DNA from: Brevibacterium sp. S22
GTDB lineage: Bacteria > Actinomycetota > Actinomycetes > Actinomycetales > Brevibacteriaceae
Assembly: GCF_004745485.1 (NCBI RefSeq)
Contig: NZ_RHFG01000026.1
Location: 1-57,206, forward strand
DNA length: 57,206 bases
Direction of reading: 5' to 3'
In this document: one piece after another, positions 8,127 through 15,617 of the stretch
How positions within the stretch are numbered: the stretch's first letter is position 1
How the letters are laid out: each line of letters opens with the position of its first letter
The notes under the pieces: generated by a model
Told to the model about the DNA's origin: nothing
The model's input: the letters and a program-made list of their open reading frames with translations, nothing else
The model's database searches: none
Made by a program: the position numbers and the translations under genes

Positions 8127-9136
8127 ACTCCTGCGCGTCACAGACGGACGATCTGGGCAGACGTTCTGATGATGATGAGGCTGCGCTCTCAGTGCGTAGC
8201 CTGATGAAGTGGCACTTTTCATCGCGTACGGGCTCGCCATTTTGGGTTGCGTCTCGTCCGTCATTGCCTTTTGACCCGCTGGAGGATGTACGAACCCCAG
8301 AGCAGTTGGATATGTTCACCGACTGGACAGGAGTGCCTGACGAGGCCAAGGGCTTGAGTCTCATTCCGGCTGGGCTTCCTCGTGCGGAGCGTATCGTCAG
8401 GGCTGGTTTTCGAGGCGCAGGTCTGCCCTTGCTGGAGCGTTGGCTTGATCAGCTGGTGACCTGGCGCGTATCGGGATACAGTAAACCACCTGCCCTTGGA
8501 GGGGATTGCACGCTAATTGCGTTAGCGCCGGACGCTCAATTTGTTATTGCCGTGAGTGCCGAGCGAGCTAGAAGGTTGGGGACGCGTCCGTACCTTGTAG
8601 ACCCCGATGAGGCGACCCTTCGGGAAGTCCCCATTGGTTCCTGCGACGAGGGTGCGCGTCAATGCTGGAGTGCTATGCCGGACGCTCAAGTCCGGTACAT
8701 ATCAACATCGCCGGGCTACCTCGTATCCCTCCTCGCCAATGCTCGTTTCAGTCGTGTATTGAGTCGGTCGGTTCGTCATGTCGCTATCTACGTAGACTGG
8801 GAACACGAAGATCTCGCGTTCGCTGCATTGCATGCAGTTCCTGAACACGTGGAGGTCAGCCTTGTTGTCAGTGTTCCTGAAGCAGTAGCTGAATTTAGGA
8901 CCGGCCTGGTTCGCCGGGAGGATAATACGTTCAAGTTCCATGGGTTTGATCCGCACATATCTGTGACCTGGGGGAAGTTGGGTGACGATTCTGATTCCTG
9001 CTCCGAACCGCGGTCCGATCTCCGGGTTACTCATCTAAGCCGGTGGGGGTTCTTGCCAGGAGTGAGGGTCAAGACTGAGCGCGTTGCCTACAGTCTCGGT
9101 CGCACACCCGCGGGCTTCGGGGTGCGTCGTCACTGA
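8123..9136 (+). CDS. Phenazine-cluster protein resembling EhpF (ANL-type, no adenylation motif seen)
   Basis: 337 residues from a GTG that overlaps the phzG stop. The N-terminus (MKWHFSSRTGSPFW, then FDPLEDV) and the middle (ALAPDAQF, YISTSPGYLVSLLA) recall the phenylacetate-CoA-ligase-like ANL proteins found in some phenazine clusters, such as EhpF of Pantoea, which acts on a phenazine carboxylate during D-alanylgriseoluteic acid synthesis. I do not see a clear glycine/serine-rich ATP loop, so catalytic competence is uncertain. As the last gene of the phz operon it probably tailors or binds a phenazine carboxylate (inference). The gene shares the lower GC of the phz genes. No signal peptide or membrane segment is evident. 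Family call by recall only. Confidence 0.55.
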   Translation: MNSCASQTDDLGRRSDDDEAALSVRSLMKWHFSSRTGSPFWVASRPSLPFDPLEDVRTPEQLDMFTDWTGVPDEAKGLSLIPAGLPRAERIVRAGFRGAGLPLLERWLDQLVTWRVSGYSKPPALGGDCTLIALAPDAQFVIAVSAERARRLGTRPYLVDPDEATLREVPIGSCDEGARQCWSAMPDAQVRYISTSPGYLVSLLANARFSRVLSRSVRHVAIYVDWEHEDLAFAALHAVPEHVEVSLVVSVPEAVAEFRTGLVRREDNTFKFHGFDPHISVTWGKLGDDSDSCSEPRSDLRVTHLSRWGFLPGVRVKTERVAYSLGRTPAGFGVRRH

Positions 9137-9311
9137 CGCGCAACGGGGTCGCTCTAGCCCGCTCTGACCGTCGAGGAGCAGCGAGACGTCCTACACGCCT
9201 CACACTCTCGTCAGCTAGCTCGTCTGTCTACTAGGTGCGGAAGCAGTGCCCCCGGAACTCGGCTCCATGTGAATCGACTCCGGTCGAACTCGAACCCAAC
9301 GGAGGATCGCA

Positions 9312-9611
9312 ATGTCCAATCCAGTCACTTTCGTCAACGTCATCGACGTCGAGCCGGAGAAGCAGCCGGAACTCGTCGAGCTGCTGAAGGAGGGTACCGA
9401 GAAGGTGATGAAGCACCGGCCCGGTTTCATCTCTGTCACCCTGCTCGCCAGCGCCGACAAGACGCGCGTGCTCAACGTGGCCCAGTGGGAGTCTGCCGAT
9501 GATGTCAAGGCGACCCAGTCCGACCCGGAGGCGGCTGAGTACGCCAAGAAGACCGCGGGCATCGCGAAGGCGAGCCCTGGTCTTTACCAGGTTGTGGGTG
9601 AGTACAAGTAA
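9312..9611 (+). CDS. Antibiotic biosynthesis monooxygenase (ABM) domain protein
   Basis: 99 residues with a GGAGGA ribosome-binding site 6 bases before the ATG. The sequence VTFVNVIDVEPEKQPELVEL at the N-terminus and VLNVAQWESADDVKAT near residue 55 match the small dimeric ferredoxin-like ABM family (YgiN/ActVA-Orf6 type). These act as cofactor-free oxygenases on quinols or as small binding domains. It lies 176 bases after the phz operon, with codon usage and GC like the downstream genes rather than like phz, and it ends at a strong terminator. A role in phenazine chemistry is possible but not indicated by the sequence; a quinol-oxidation or housekeeping role is equally likely. Confidence 0.8.
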   Translation: MSNPVTFVNVIDVEPEKQPELVELLKEGTEKVMKHRPGFISVTLLASADKTRVLNVAQWESADDVKATQSDPEAAEYAKKTAGIAKASPGLYQVVGEYK

Positions 9612-9628
9612 CCCAGCCACCGTCGAAC

Positions 9629-9662
9629 CCGGGGTGTGAGCGACACATCGCTCACACCCCGG
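9629..9662. terminator. Strong hairpin terminator between convergent genes
   Basis: A perfect 15-bp stem (CCGGGGTGTGAGCGA paired with TCGCTCACACCCCGG) with a CACA loop, starting 18 bases after the ABM stop. There is no T-tract, as is common in high-GC actinobacteria. It stands between the ABM gene and the convergent ABC ATPase remnant, so it can serve both directions. Confidence 0.75.
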
Positions 9663-9687
9663 ACTTCGCACAGCTCAACTGTCTTCG

Positions 9688-10308
9688 TCATGCCGCCAGC
9701 TTGAAGTCGGTACACTGGAGATACGAAGCACGATACGTATCACCCTTGAGCATGTTCGGCTCGTCGAGGAAGATCAGCGGCGGTCGGCTGATGAGGCTCA
9801 CCGCCAGGTCGAGACGTCGGCGCATGCCTCCGGAGAACGTCGACAGCGGTTTGTCCGCGGCCTTCTGCAGCCCGAATTCGTCGAGCAGGTCGGCCGCGAT
9901 CGACTGGGCAGATCTGCGGGAGACTCCCTGCAGCCGGGCGATGAGCCTGAGGTTCTCGCGGCCGGTGAGCTTCTCATCGACGGAGGCGTACTGCCCGGTG
10001 ACGCCGATGAGCTGCCGGACCTTGTGTGGGTGGCGTGCGACATCGACGCCGAAGATCTCGGCTCGTCCCCCGTCGATTCTCAGCAGGGTGGAGAGCATGT
10101 TGATCGTCGTCGTCTTTCCCGCGCCGTTGGGGCCGAGGAGTCCGAAGATCTCGCCGGGGCGGATGTCGAGGTCGATTCCGTCGACGGCGGTGAAGTCACC
10201 GAAGGACTTGTACAGCCCTCGGATCGATACCGCCGAGGTGGGTGTGTGCTGCTGTGTGCGTCTCGTGGACGCGATCTGTGTTTCGGTCATGCCGCCAGTG
10301 TTCGCCAC
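9688..10308 (-). pseudogene. Truncated DrrA-like ABC transporter ATPase
   Basis: 206 residues. The N-terminal part is a clear ABC ATPase of the daunorubicin-resistance (DrrA) type: Walker A GPNGAGKTTT, the Q-loop VTGQYASVDEKLTGRENL, signature FSGGMRRRLDLA and Walker B PLIFLDEP. Right after LDEP, where TxGLDP should follow, the frame continues with about 20 unrelated residues (NMLKGDTYRASYLQ and on) and stops. The D-loop, H-loop and about 120 C-terminal residues are missing, and there is no permease gene next to it. It is a deletion or rearrangement remnant, probably inactive. The start is GTG 10308 or ATG 10290. The breakpoint is near 9751. Confidence 0.8.
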
Positions 10309-10558
10309 CGCGGTTTCATGACGGTTTCACCAATGGCACACAACGGTTTCAGCCCCATCGGGCAACGCTGCGACCTCGGCGTCTCCGTCGACAACACTCC
10401 TTGTCAATATTCTGTGCGGAGGATTCTTTCGCCCGGTCGGATTGGCTGTGCTCAGCGGCATCACTCAGAGTGTCGCGCGAGAGCAGAGCAAGGCGGCTGA
10501 GGGGCACGCCGTCGCAGTGAAGACCACATCATCACTGTTTCCACCACCTCAGACGAAC
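10309..10558. promoter_or_regulatory. Intergenic region with three phased GGTTTCA repeats
   Basis: About 250 non-coding bases lie between the ABC remnant start and the thioesterase stop. GGTTTCA occurs at 10312-10318, 10323-10329 and 10344-10350, that is 11 and 21 bases apart (one and two helical turns), directly upstream of the ABC start codon. Direct repeats on one DNA face suggest a transcription-factor site (inference). The remainder shows nothing I can assign. Confidence 0.4.
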
Positions 10559-10969
10559 TCACACCCGTTTTGCACTGGTTCCCGACCCCACTGCACAGAG
10601 GTACTCGCTGCCATCTTTGACGGCAGAGATCTCGACGAGCGTCACCGCAGTCTTCGCGGTCGCTCCCTGAGCGGCGGCACGGGCAATGAGCCTCTCCCCC
10701 TGCGCCGGCCGCAGGTAGTTGAGCGTGACTCCGGACGTCAGAATCTCGCGTCCGAGCACGCGACCTGCAGCGAAGGTCAAGGCATTGTCGGCGAGATAGC
10801 ACAGCAGTCCGCCATGGATATAGCCGTGCTGCTGCAGGAAGTCCGGTCGCACTTCGAGTTCGAGAGTGGCAGCGTCATCACTGTATTCGGTGATGACCGT
10901 GCCCAACATCGTGCTGAATGGCTGCGCCTGCAGGACTGCGCGCGCTTGGTCAAGAGTTGGTTTCGTCAC
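10559..10969 (-). CDS. PaaI-like hotdog-fold thioesterase
   Basis: 136 residues from a GTG with an AAGGGG ribosome-binding site. The hotdog thioesterase core is visible as the HGYIHGGLLCYLADNALTFA helix (HGG motif, with Asp/Asn further along) near residue 50, then LNYLRPAQGERLIARA near 85. The family hydrolyses acyl- or aryl-CoA thioesters in the cytosol. It has its own promoter region, with a copy of the MarR-type palindrome 26 bases upstream (10995-11006), so it is probably controlled with the MarR-arginase operon further upstream. Substrate unknown. Confidence 0.85.
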   Translation of the reverse strand: MTKPTLDQARAVLQAQPFSTMLGTVITEYSDDAATLELEVRPDFLQQHGYIHGGLLCYLADNALTFAAGRVLGREILTSGVTLNYLRPAQGERLIARAAAQGATAKTAVTLVEISAVKDGSEYLCAVGSGTSAKRV

Positions 10970-10994
10970 TGCGGCCCCTTTGCCGTCAAATTCG

Positions 10995-11006
10995 TTTACA
11001 TGTCAA
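10995..11006. promoter_or_regulatory. Candidate MarR operator upstream of the thioesterase
   Basis: TTTACATGTCAA, an imperfect palindrome centred on ACATGT, 26 bases before the thioesterase start. The reverse complement (TTGACATGTAAA) matches the site at 12986-12997 at 11 of 12 positions. Confidence 0.55.
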
Positions 11007-11232
11007 TATTATACAGACGTCGGCCTACACAGCCCAGCCCCTCGAGAGAAGGGATGCACTCGATGAGAAGCGGACTTGGTCGAATACTCCGGCCACACTC
11101 CGAACAATATCGCCTCGGCAATGAGCCGGTGGGCAGAGTTCGAGGGAGTCCGCGACCACATCATCACGAATGCCGGCCACATCGTGACGCTCGATTCGCC
11201 CGCGGCCGCCTCTGCGGAGATCCTCCGCGTGC

Positions 11233-12144
11233 TCAGACGGTGGGCCGCTTGAGTTCGTGCGAGAGCGCGAATGCCTGCACGAGGACGTCGGCGAGGAGTT
11301 CTGCCTGGTGTCCATCCTCGTCGAGGTCGGGGTCGAAGACCGTCAGGTGAAGCCCGGTCGCCCCCGGCAGAGCGAGCAGATCCGCGAGCAGCTGAATCAG
11401 CTGCTCCGCGGTGAGACCGCCGGGAGTGGGCGAGTCGACGGCGGACAGAATGGACGGGTCGAGGATATCAGCGTCCACGTGGATCCAGAACCCGTCGAGT
11501 TCGTCTCGCACGAGTATGTCCCGGGCGGCTTCTGCTGCACCTACCGGGTCGGAGACCACCGCGATGTCACTGTCGGCGATATCGCGCAGATCCTCGACGT
11601 CGCGGACGCCGAGAGCGACGACGTCGTCATCTCTGAAGTAGGGACGCAGACGACCGATATCGGTCAGATAGGCGTCTCCTCGTCCGGTGGCGAGCGCCAG
11701 CTCCTCCCCCGCCGCCGCACCGACATGCGGGGAGTTGCCCAGATGTCGGAAATCGGCGTGGGCGTCGACAAACGCCAAGCCGTATCGCCCTTTTCTGCGC
11801 AGCGCCAGAGCGGGACCCAGCAGGATCGAGCAGTCACCTCCGAGCACAACCGGGAATTCGCCCTGCTCGAGATTCTCAGTGAGGCGTGCAGCGAGTCTCT
11901 GAGCGTAGTCAGCGATCGCCTGTCCGTTGCGGACGCCGCCTCCCGGCTCCCAATCGGCGACGTATCGCGGCGGGATGAGAGTTCCTGCGTCGTCGGCATC
12001 CAGTCGGCGCAGGAGCCCCATATTGCGCAGGGCCCAGGGCGTTTTGTAGCAACCGGGGACGGCTCCGTCCGCCGGCGGTCGCAAGCCGAGGTTGGACGGT
12101 GCGTCCAGCACCACCAGCTGCCGGTCGTTGATCGGCTCATCCAT
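11233..12144 (-). CDS. Arginase/agmatinase-family (ureohydrolase) protein
   Basis: 303 residues from the ATG at 12144, which overlaps the stop of the preceding gene (ATGGATGA); an upstream in-frame start at 12225 lies inside that gene. Ureohydrolase metal-site motifs are present: VVLGGDCSI near residue 95, FVDAHADFR near 122 (DxHxD) and HVDADILDPS near 223 (DxD). The first motif has Cys where GGDH is usual, a variant seen in part of the family. Members hydrolyse guanidino compounds or formiminoglutamate; the substrate cannot be read from the sequence. It is the last gene of the MarR-membrane protein-arginase operon. Confidence 0.85.
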   Translation of the reverse strand: MDEPINDRQLVVLDAPSNLGLRPPADGAVPGCYKTPWALRNMGLLRRLDADDAGTLIPPRYVADWEPGGGVRNGQAIADYAQRLAARLTENLEQGEFPVVLGGDCSILLGPALALRRKGRYGLAFVDAHADFRHLGNSPHVGAAAGEELALATGRGDAYLTDIGRLRPYFRDDDVVALGVRDVEDLRDIADSDIAVVSDPVGAAEAARDILVRDELDGFWIHVDADILDPSILSAVDSPTPGGLTAEQLIQLLADLLALPGATGLHLTVFDPDLDEDGHQAELLADVLVQAFALSHELKRPTV

Positions 12145-12520
12145 CGTTGTGCGCACCTCCACGTTTGGAGCTGATTGTCTCGTAGATGACCGCCCAGGCG
12201 CCGAAGGTCGCTGAGCCGAGGGCAAAGGGCCACGTCAGTCGCGACGGCTGATCCGCTGACCGCACGGCAGAGAGCACGGCGACCGATGCCGCGGTCACGT
12301 TCATCAGCCCCCAGATCAGATTGGCCGCAGGGCCGGAATCCTTGCCGCCGAGCGGGGTGAGCATATGACCGCGCCGGGCCGCGACCAGAAGGTGCGGGCA
12401 GCTGTTCGCCCCGAGGATGCCACCGCAGAACGCCGCCCAGGACCAGGCGGGTCGCCTGTCGGCAGTCGCATCGTCGGCTACTGCCGTCGCAGCAATACGA
12501 TCAGGCATCTTCTCCCCCAC
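12137..12520 (-). CDS. Small membrane protein of unknown function
   Basis: 127 residues with about three or four hydrophobic segments: SWAAFCGGILGANSCPHLLV near residue 30, ANLIWGLMNVTAASVAVL near 65 and FALGSATFGAWAVIYE near 100. The middle gene of the operon overlaps the MarR gene by 20 bases and the arginase gene by 8. I do not recognise a named family. The tight coupling suggests expression with MarR and arginase, possibly in transport or in sensing of the same compound (inference). Confidence 0.75.
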   Translation of the reverse strand: MGEKMPDRIAATAVADDATADRRPAWSWAAFCGGILGANSCPHLLVAARRGHMLTPLGGKDSGPAANLIWGLMNVTAASVAVLSAVRSADQPSRLTWPFALGSATFGAWAVIYETISSKRGGAHNDG

Positions 12521-12992
12521 CTTTTGCCCCTTCGTCGGACGTCAGCTTACCGGCGATGCGCAATACATCGTCCAGATCCTCGGGACCGAGCCGATCGGCG
12601 AAATGCCTGCGCACCGATTCGAGATGAGTCGGAGTCGCATTGCGCAGCGCATCACGCCCATCTTTCGTGAGCACAAGGAGACAGCCGCGCCCGTCGTCCG
12701 GATCGGGCGCGCGGCGAATGAGACCACGCGACTCCATTCGGCTCGCGTGCCGAGACAGCCGGCTTCGGGACCACCCCATCTTCGCCGCCTGCCGGTGCAG
12801 TGAACTCGTGGTTTCAGGGAGTTCGACCAAGGTGCTGAGCACCTCGTAGTCGGGCTCGGACAATCCGGTCCAGGTCAGATCCCGAGCGGTAGACGTCCGC
12901 ACGGAGATCATCATCCGCCGGAAGGCCCTCCACGCGCGCTCTTCGTCTGCATCCAAGACCGGGAAAGCTGAACCTGGCATTTTCGTTGACAT
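12501..12992 (-). CDS. MarR-family transcriptional regulator
   Basis: 163 residues, a winged-helix MarR protein. The HTH region reads SSLHRQAAKMGWSRSRLSRH near residue 67 and is followed by the wing motif RRAPDPDDGRGCLLVLT near 95. MarR proteins are dimeric repressors released by phenolic or other small ligands. The gene starts the operon with the membrane protein and arginase. Its start codon lies inside one palindromic site (12986-12997) with a second copy at 13018-13029, so it is very likely autoregulated. An alternative start is the ATG at 12980 (residue 5). Confidence 0.9.
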   Translation of the reverse strand: MSTKMPGSAFPVLDADEERAWRAFRRMMISVRTSTARDLTWTGLSEPDYEVLSTLVELPETTSSLHRQAAKMGWSRSRLSRHASRMESRGLIRRAPDPDDGRGCLLVLTKDGRDALRNATPTHLESVRRHFADRLGPEDLDDVLRIAGKLTSDEGAKGGGEDA

Positions 12993-12997
12993 GTAAC
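12986..12997. promoter_or_regulatory. Candidate MarR operator overlapping the marR start codon
   Basis: TTGACATGTAAC, centred on ACATGT, covers the first codon of the MarR gene. A site at this position would allow repression at a leaderless or short-leader transcript. Confidence 0.55.
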
Positions 12998-13017
12998 CAT
13001 CTTACAACCCATTGTCG

Positions 13018-13029
13018 TTTACGTGTTAA
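13018..13029. promoter_or_regulatory. Second candidate MarR operator in the marR promoter
   Basis: TTTACGTGTTAA, 26 bases upstream of the MarR start codon. It fits the same TTKAC-RTGT-YAA pattern as the sites at 10995 and 12986. Its 32-base spacing from the 12986 site is about three helical turns. Confidence 0.5.
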
Positions 13030-13175
13030 TGAATAGGCCTGAAATCATGGTCCTCACCGCCAGCACTCGACCCAACAGCGTCGAGTATCCGGCTTGGAGC
13101 AATTTCAATCCCGCGCCCGCGGCACGAGCATTCATCGACAGCCTGCCGCTTGGGAGAAGGCCTGGAAACCGACAG

Positions 13176-13187
13176 TACAGTACTGTA
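13176..13187. promoter_or_regulatory. Perfect palindrome, candidate TetR operator
   Basis: TACAGTACTGTA is a perfect 12-bp palindrome, 46 bases before the TetR ATG at 13234. Its position fits autoregulation of the TetR-amidohydrolase-glycosyltransferase operon. It also argues that the more upstream in-frame start at 13150 is not used. Confidence 0.6.
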
Positions 13188-13233
13188 TGTTGAGGTGCCA
13201 GAGGATTCGCCGACAGAGAGAACGGCAACAGGT

Positions 13234-13824
13234 ATGAGCTCGGCCCGTCAGAGATGGTTGGAGGCCGGTGTCGCGGCCTTGTCCGAAGAAGGCAGCGCTG
13301 CAGCGGTGCGCATCGACCGGCTCGCTGCCCGACTCGGTCTGAGCCGGGGATCCTTTTACCACCATTTCGCCGGCGCCGAGGATTTCAAACTGGCCCTGCT
13401 CGACCACCTCCGTGACGAACAGGTCACCACGTTCGCCGGCGTTGCCGCCGATGGCCGCACCGGGGATGCGCGCGGAGCGAAAGAAGCATCCGTCACCTTG
13501 ATCTCACGACTCGGGGCAGCTCGCAGCGATCTTCGTCGACCGCGACTCGAAGCGGCCCTGCGGGCCTGGGCCCTGACCGATTCCGATGCGGCACGCACGC
13601 AGGCGTCGATCGACGAAAATCGGCTTGAGTCGATCCGTGCGATCTGGCGTCAGGTCACCGACGACGAGGAGGAGGTGCGTCTGGCTGCGCTGCTGCCCTA
13701 CGTCATCGCCGTCGGCTCTGCTGCGATCATGCCGCCGTTGAGTGATGATGATCTGCACCGCCTGTTCGAACGCATCATCACACTGGTCCCCGACGACCGG
13801 CCGCAGGAAGGAGATGGCTCCTGA
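13234..13824 (+). CDS. TetR-family transcriptional regulator
   Basis: 196 residues from ATG 13234. GTG 13195 and ATG 13150 are possible earlier starts, but 13150 would place the palindrome 13176-13187 inside the gene. The N-terminal HTH reads IDRLAARLGLSRGSFYHHFAG near residue 30 (key part LGLSRGSFYHHF), and the rest is the ligand-binding helical domain. The stop overlaps the amidohydrolase start (TGATG), making it the first gene of a three-gene operon. TetR proteins of this layout normally repress their own operon until a small ligand, often the substrate of the following enzymes, binds. Confidence 0.88.
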   Translation: MSSARQRWLEAGVAALSEEGSAAAVRIDRLAARLGLSRGSFYHHFAGAEDFKLALLDHLRDEQVTTFAGVAADGRTGDARGAKEASVTLISRLGAARSDLRRPRLEAALRAWALTDSDAARTQASIDENRLESIRAIWRQVTDDEEEVRLAALLPYVIAVGSAAIMPPLSDDDLHRLFERIITLVPDDRPQEGDGS

Positions 13825-15617
13825 TGCTCATCCGCAGAGCCCATATGGTTGTCGGCGACGGTGCCGAGATCCCCCAGGCCGATCTGCGCATCCACGACGG
13901 TCAGATCGTCGAGATCTCGACCGACGGTCTTGCCCCCGCAGGCGAGGAAGTGATCGAGGCGACCGGGCGGACGGTGATCCCCGGACTCATCGATGCGCAT
14001 ATGCACTTCGACTACCTCGGCGTGCACAACGGTCTGAAGGCTCGAGTGCGGACCCACCACCACAAGGCCATGCTTCTCGACCTCCTGCGCAACGGCATCA
14101 CAATGGTGAGGACGATGGCCGATCCGCTGCGGGAGGTCACGCGGCTGAAGCGATTCCAGTCCACTTCGCGGCCCGGCCCGCACCTTGTCATCGCCGGACC
14201 CGCCCTCACCGCTCCCGGTGGCCATCCGGAGATCACAGTGGCCAGGGACAACCGGTGGCTGCAGAAGCACATGGTCCGCGCGGTCGATGGCCCCACTGAG
14301 GCCCGGACCGTCGTCCGCAGCCTCGCCGCCTCGGGTGTCGACCTCATCAAGATCGTCGTCCAAGGAGGCGACTACGCCGAATTCGGTGACTCGCTGAACA
14401 AACTCTCATGGGACTCAGTTCGCGCTGTGATCGATGAAGCTCATACACGAGGTCTCACCGTCAGTGCGCACACTCACTACCAAGATGACGTCGATGCGCT
14501 CCTCGACCTCGGCATCGACAGCATCGAACACGGCGTCATCGAAGACCCCGTCGACGACGCGGACGGTTTTCTTCACAGGTGGGCTCAGTCCGGTGTCCCG
14601 CTGGTCTCGACTCTCGTCATCGAACAGGCGATCAGGAACGACGCCGGCGACGACTACCTCAGCATCGGCAGCGAGAATCTCCGCCGAGCCCATGAGGCGG
14701 GAGTGCCGATTGTCGCGGGAACCGACAGTATGGCAGGGGCCATGCCCGCCGGATCGCTGCATGATGAGCTGCAGCTCCTCGTCTCCGCCGGACTCAGCCC
14801 GACAGCCGCACTCCAGGCCGCGACCGGCAGAGCCGCCGAACTCCTCGGCCTTCGTGACCGCGGCATCATCGCCGAGGGGAAGACCGCCGATCTGCTCGTC
14901 TTGGATTCGAAACCGCTCGACGACATCTCCTCGACCACCGACATCACGATGGTGATTCAGGACGGCCGCATCGTCCATCGGCCGAGACCGAGGGAAACAG
15001 TCCGGCTCGCCGACTTTGCGCCGAGTGAGACTCGCCCTCTGGAATACTCCGACTCCACCGGCGACGCTGCCCTCACCGTCACCGTCGACAGCGCTCGATT
15101 CTCGGTCGACGGCACCCGGACCCTCATCGGTTCCGACCCGAACACCGGCAAACTGGTGCGCAGTGAAACCCTGACGTCGGAATCGAACCTGGCCACGATC
15201 GAATGGTCGTGCCGGATACCCGATGAGGACACCGAGCTGGCCGCCCGCAGGGATGGGCAGCAGATCGAACTGACGGGAGTCTTCGCAGGCAAGCAGGTCA
15301 ATCGGACCTATTCGCTGCGCCACGATGTCTGGCTGCAGGGGATATTCTTCGACGCAGCCACCTTTATGACCGGTGAGGGTGAGACGCTGACCTTCGTGGC
15401 GATCGGCACCTCCGGCCGCGGCGCACTCCAGGCCACTCGATTCGAGCTGTCCAAAGGCGAGAAAGAAGGCGTCGCAACTCTCGTGATCCCCCGGTGGCGG
15501 CGTTGGTGGTCGGCTCAGGTAGAGACCGACCCCACCGACGGCTCACTGCTCCTTGCGAAGTCGGGACCGGGCAAAGAGATCAGAAGGCTGCGTCACGGCA
15601 CGGGAGGACAACGATGA
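13824..15617 (+). CDS. Amidohydrolase-superfamily enzyme with extra C-terminal domain
   Basis: 597 residues. Residues 1-390 are a metal-dependent amidohydrolase (imidazolonepropionase/prolidase-like): PGLIDAHMHFD with the HxH metal pair near residue 57, the KIV strand near 172 with its Lys, TVSAHTHYQ and IDSIEHG (further His ligands) near 205 and 230, and the Asp in VAGTDSMAGA near 292. Residues about 400-597 form an additional beta-rich domain unlike the usual C-terminus; it may bind a lipid or sugar conjugate (inference). The gene overlaps TetR by one base and the glycosyltransferase by four (ATGA). Cytosolic; substrate unknown. Confidence 0.82.
   Translation: MLIRRAHMVVGDGAEIPQADLRIHDGQIVEISTDGLAPAGEEVIEATGRTVIPGLIDAHMHFDYLGVHNGLKARVRTHHHKAMLLDLLRNGITMVRTMADPLREVTRLKRFQSTSRPGPHLVIAGPALTAPGGHPEITVARDNRWLQKHMVRAVDGPTEARTVVRSLAASGVDLIKIVVQGGDYAEFGDSLNKLSWDSVRAVIDEAHTRGLTVSAHTHYQDDVDALLDLGIDSIEHGVIEDPVDDADGFLHRWAQSGVPLVSTLVIEQAIRNDAGDDYLSIGSENLRRAHEAGVPIVAGTDSMAGAMPAGSLHDELQLLVSAGLSPTAALQAATGRAAELLGLRDRGIIAEGKTADLLVLDSKPLDDISSTTDITMVIQDGRIVHRPRPRETVRLADFAPSETRPLEYSDSTGDAALTVTVDSARFSVDGTRTLIGSDPNTGKLVRSETLTSESNLATIEWSCRIPDEDTELAARRDGQQIELTGVFAGKQVNRTYSLRHDVWLQGIFFDAATFMTGEGETLTFVAIGTSGRGALQATRFELSKGEKEGVATLVIPRWRRWWSAQVETDPTDGSLLLAKSGPGKEIRRLRHGTGGQR

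Noticed and set aside
10442..11350. 302-codon open frame on the + strand across the thioesterase and arginase ends
   Set aside because: It is opposite two well-recognised genes and has no motifs; its composition is Arg/Ser-rich.
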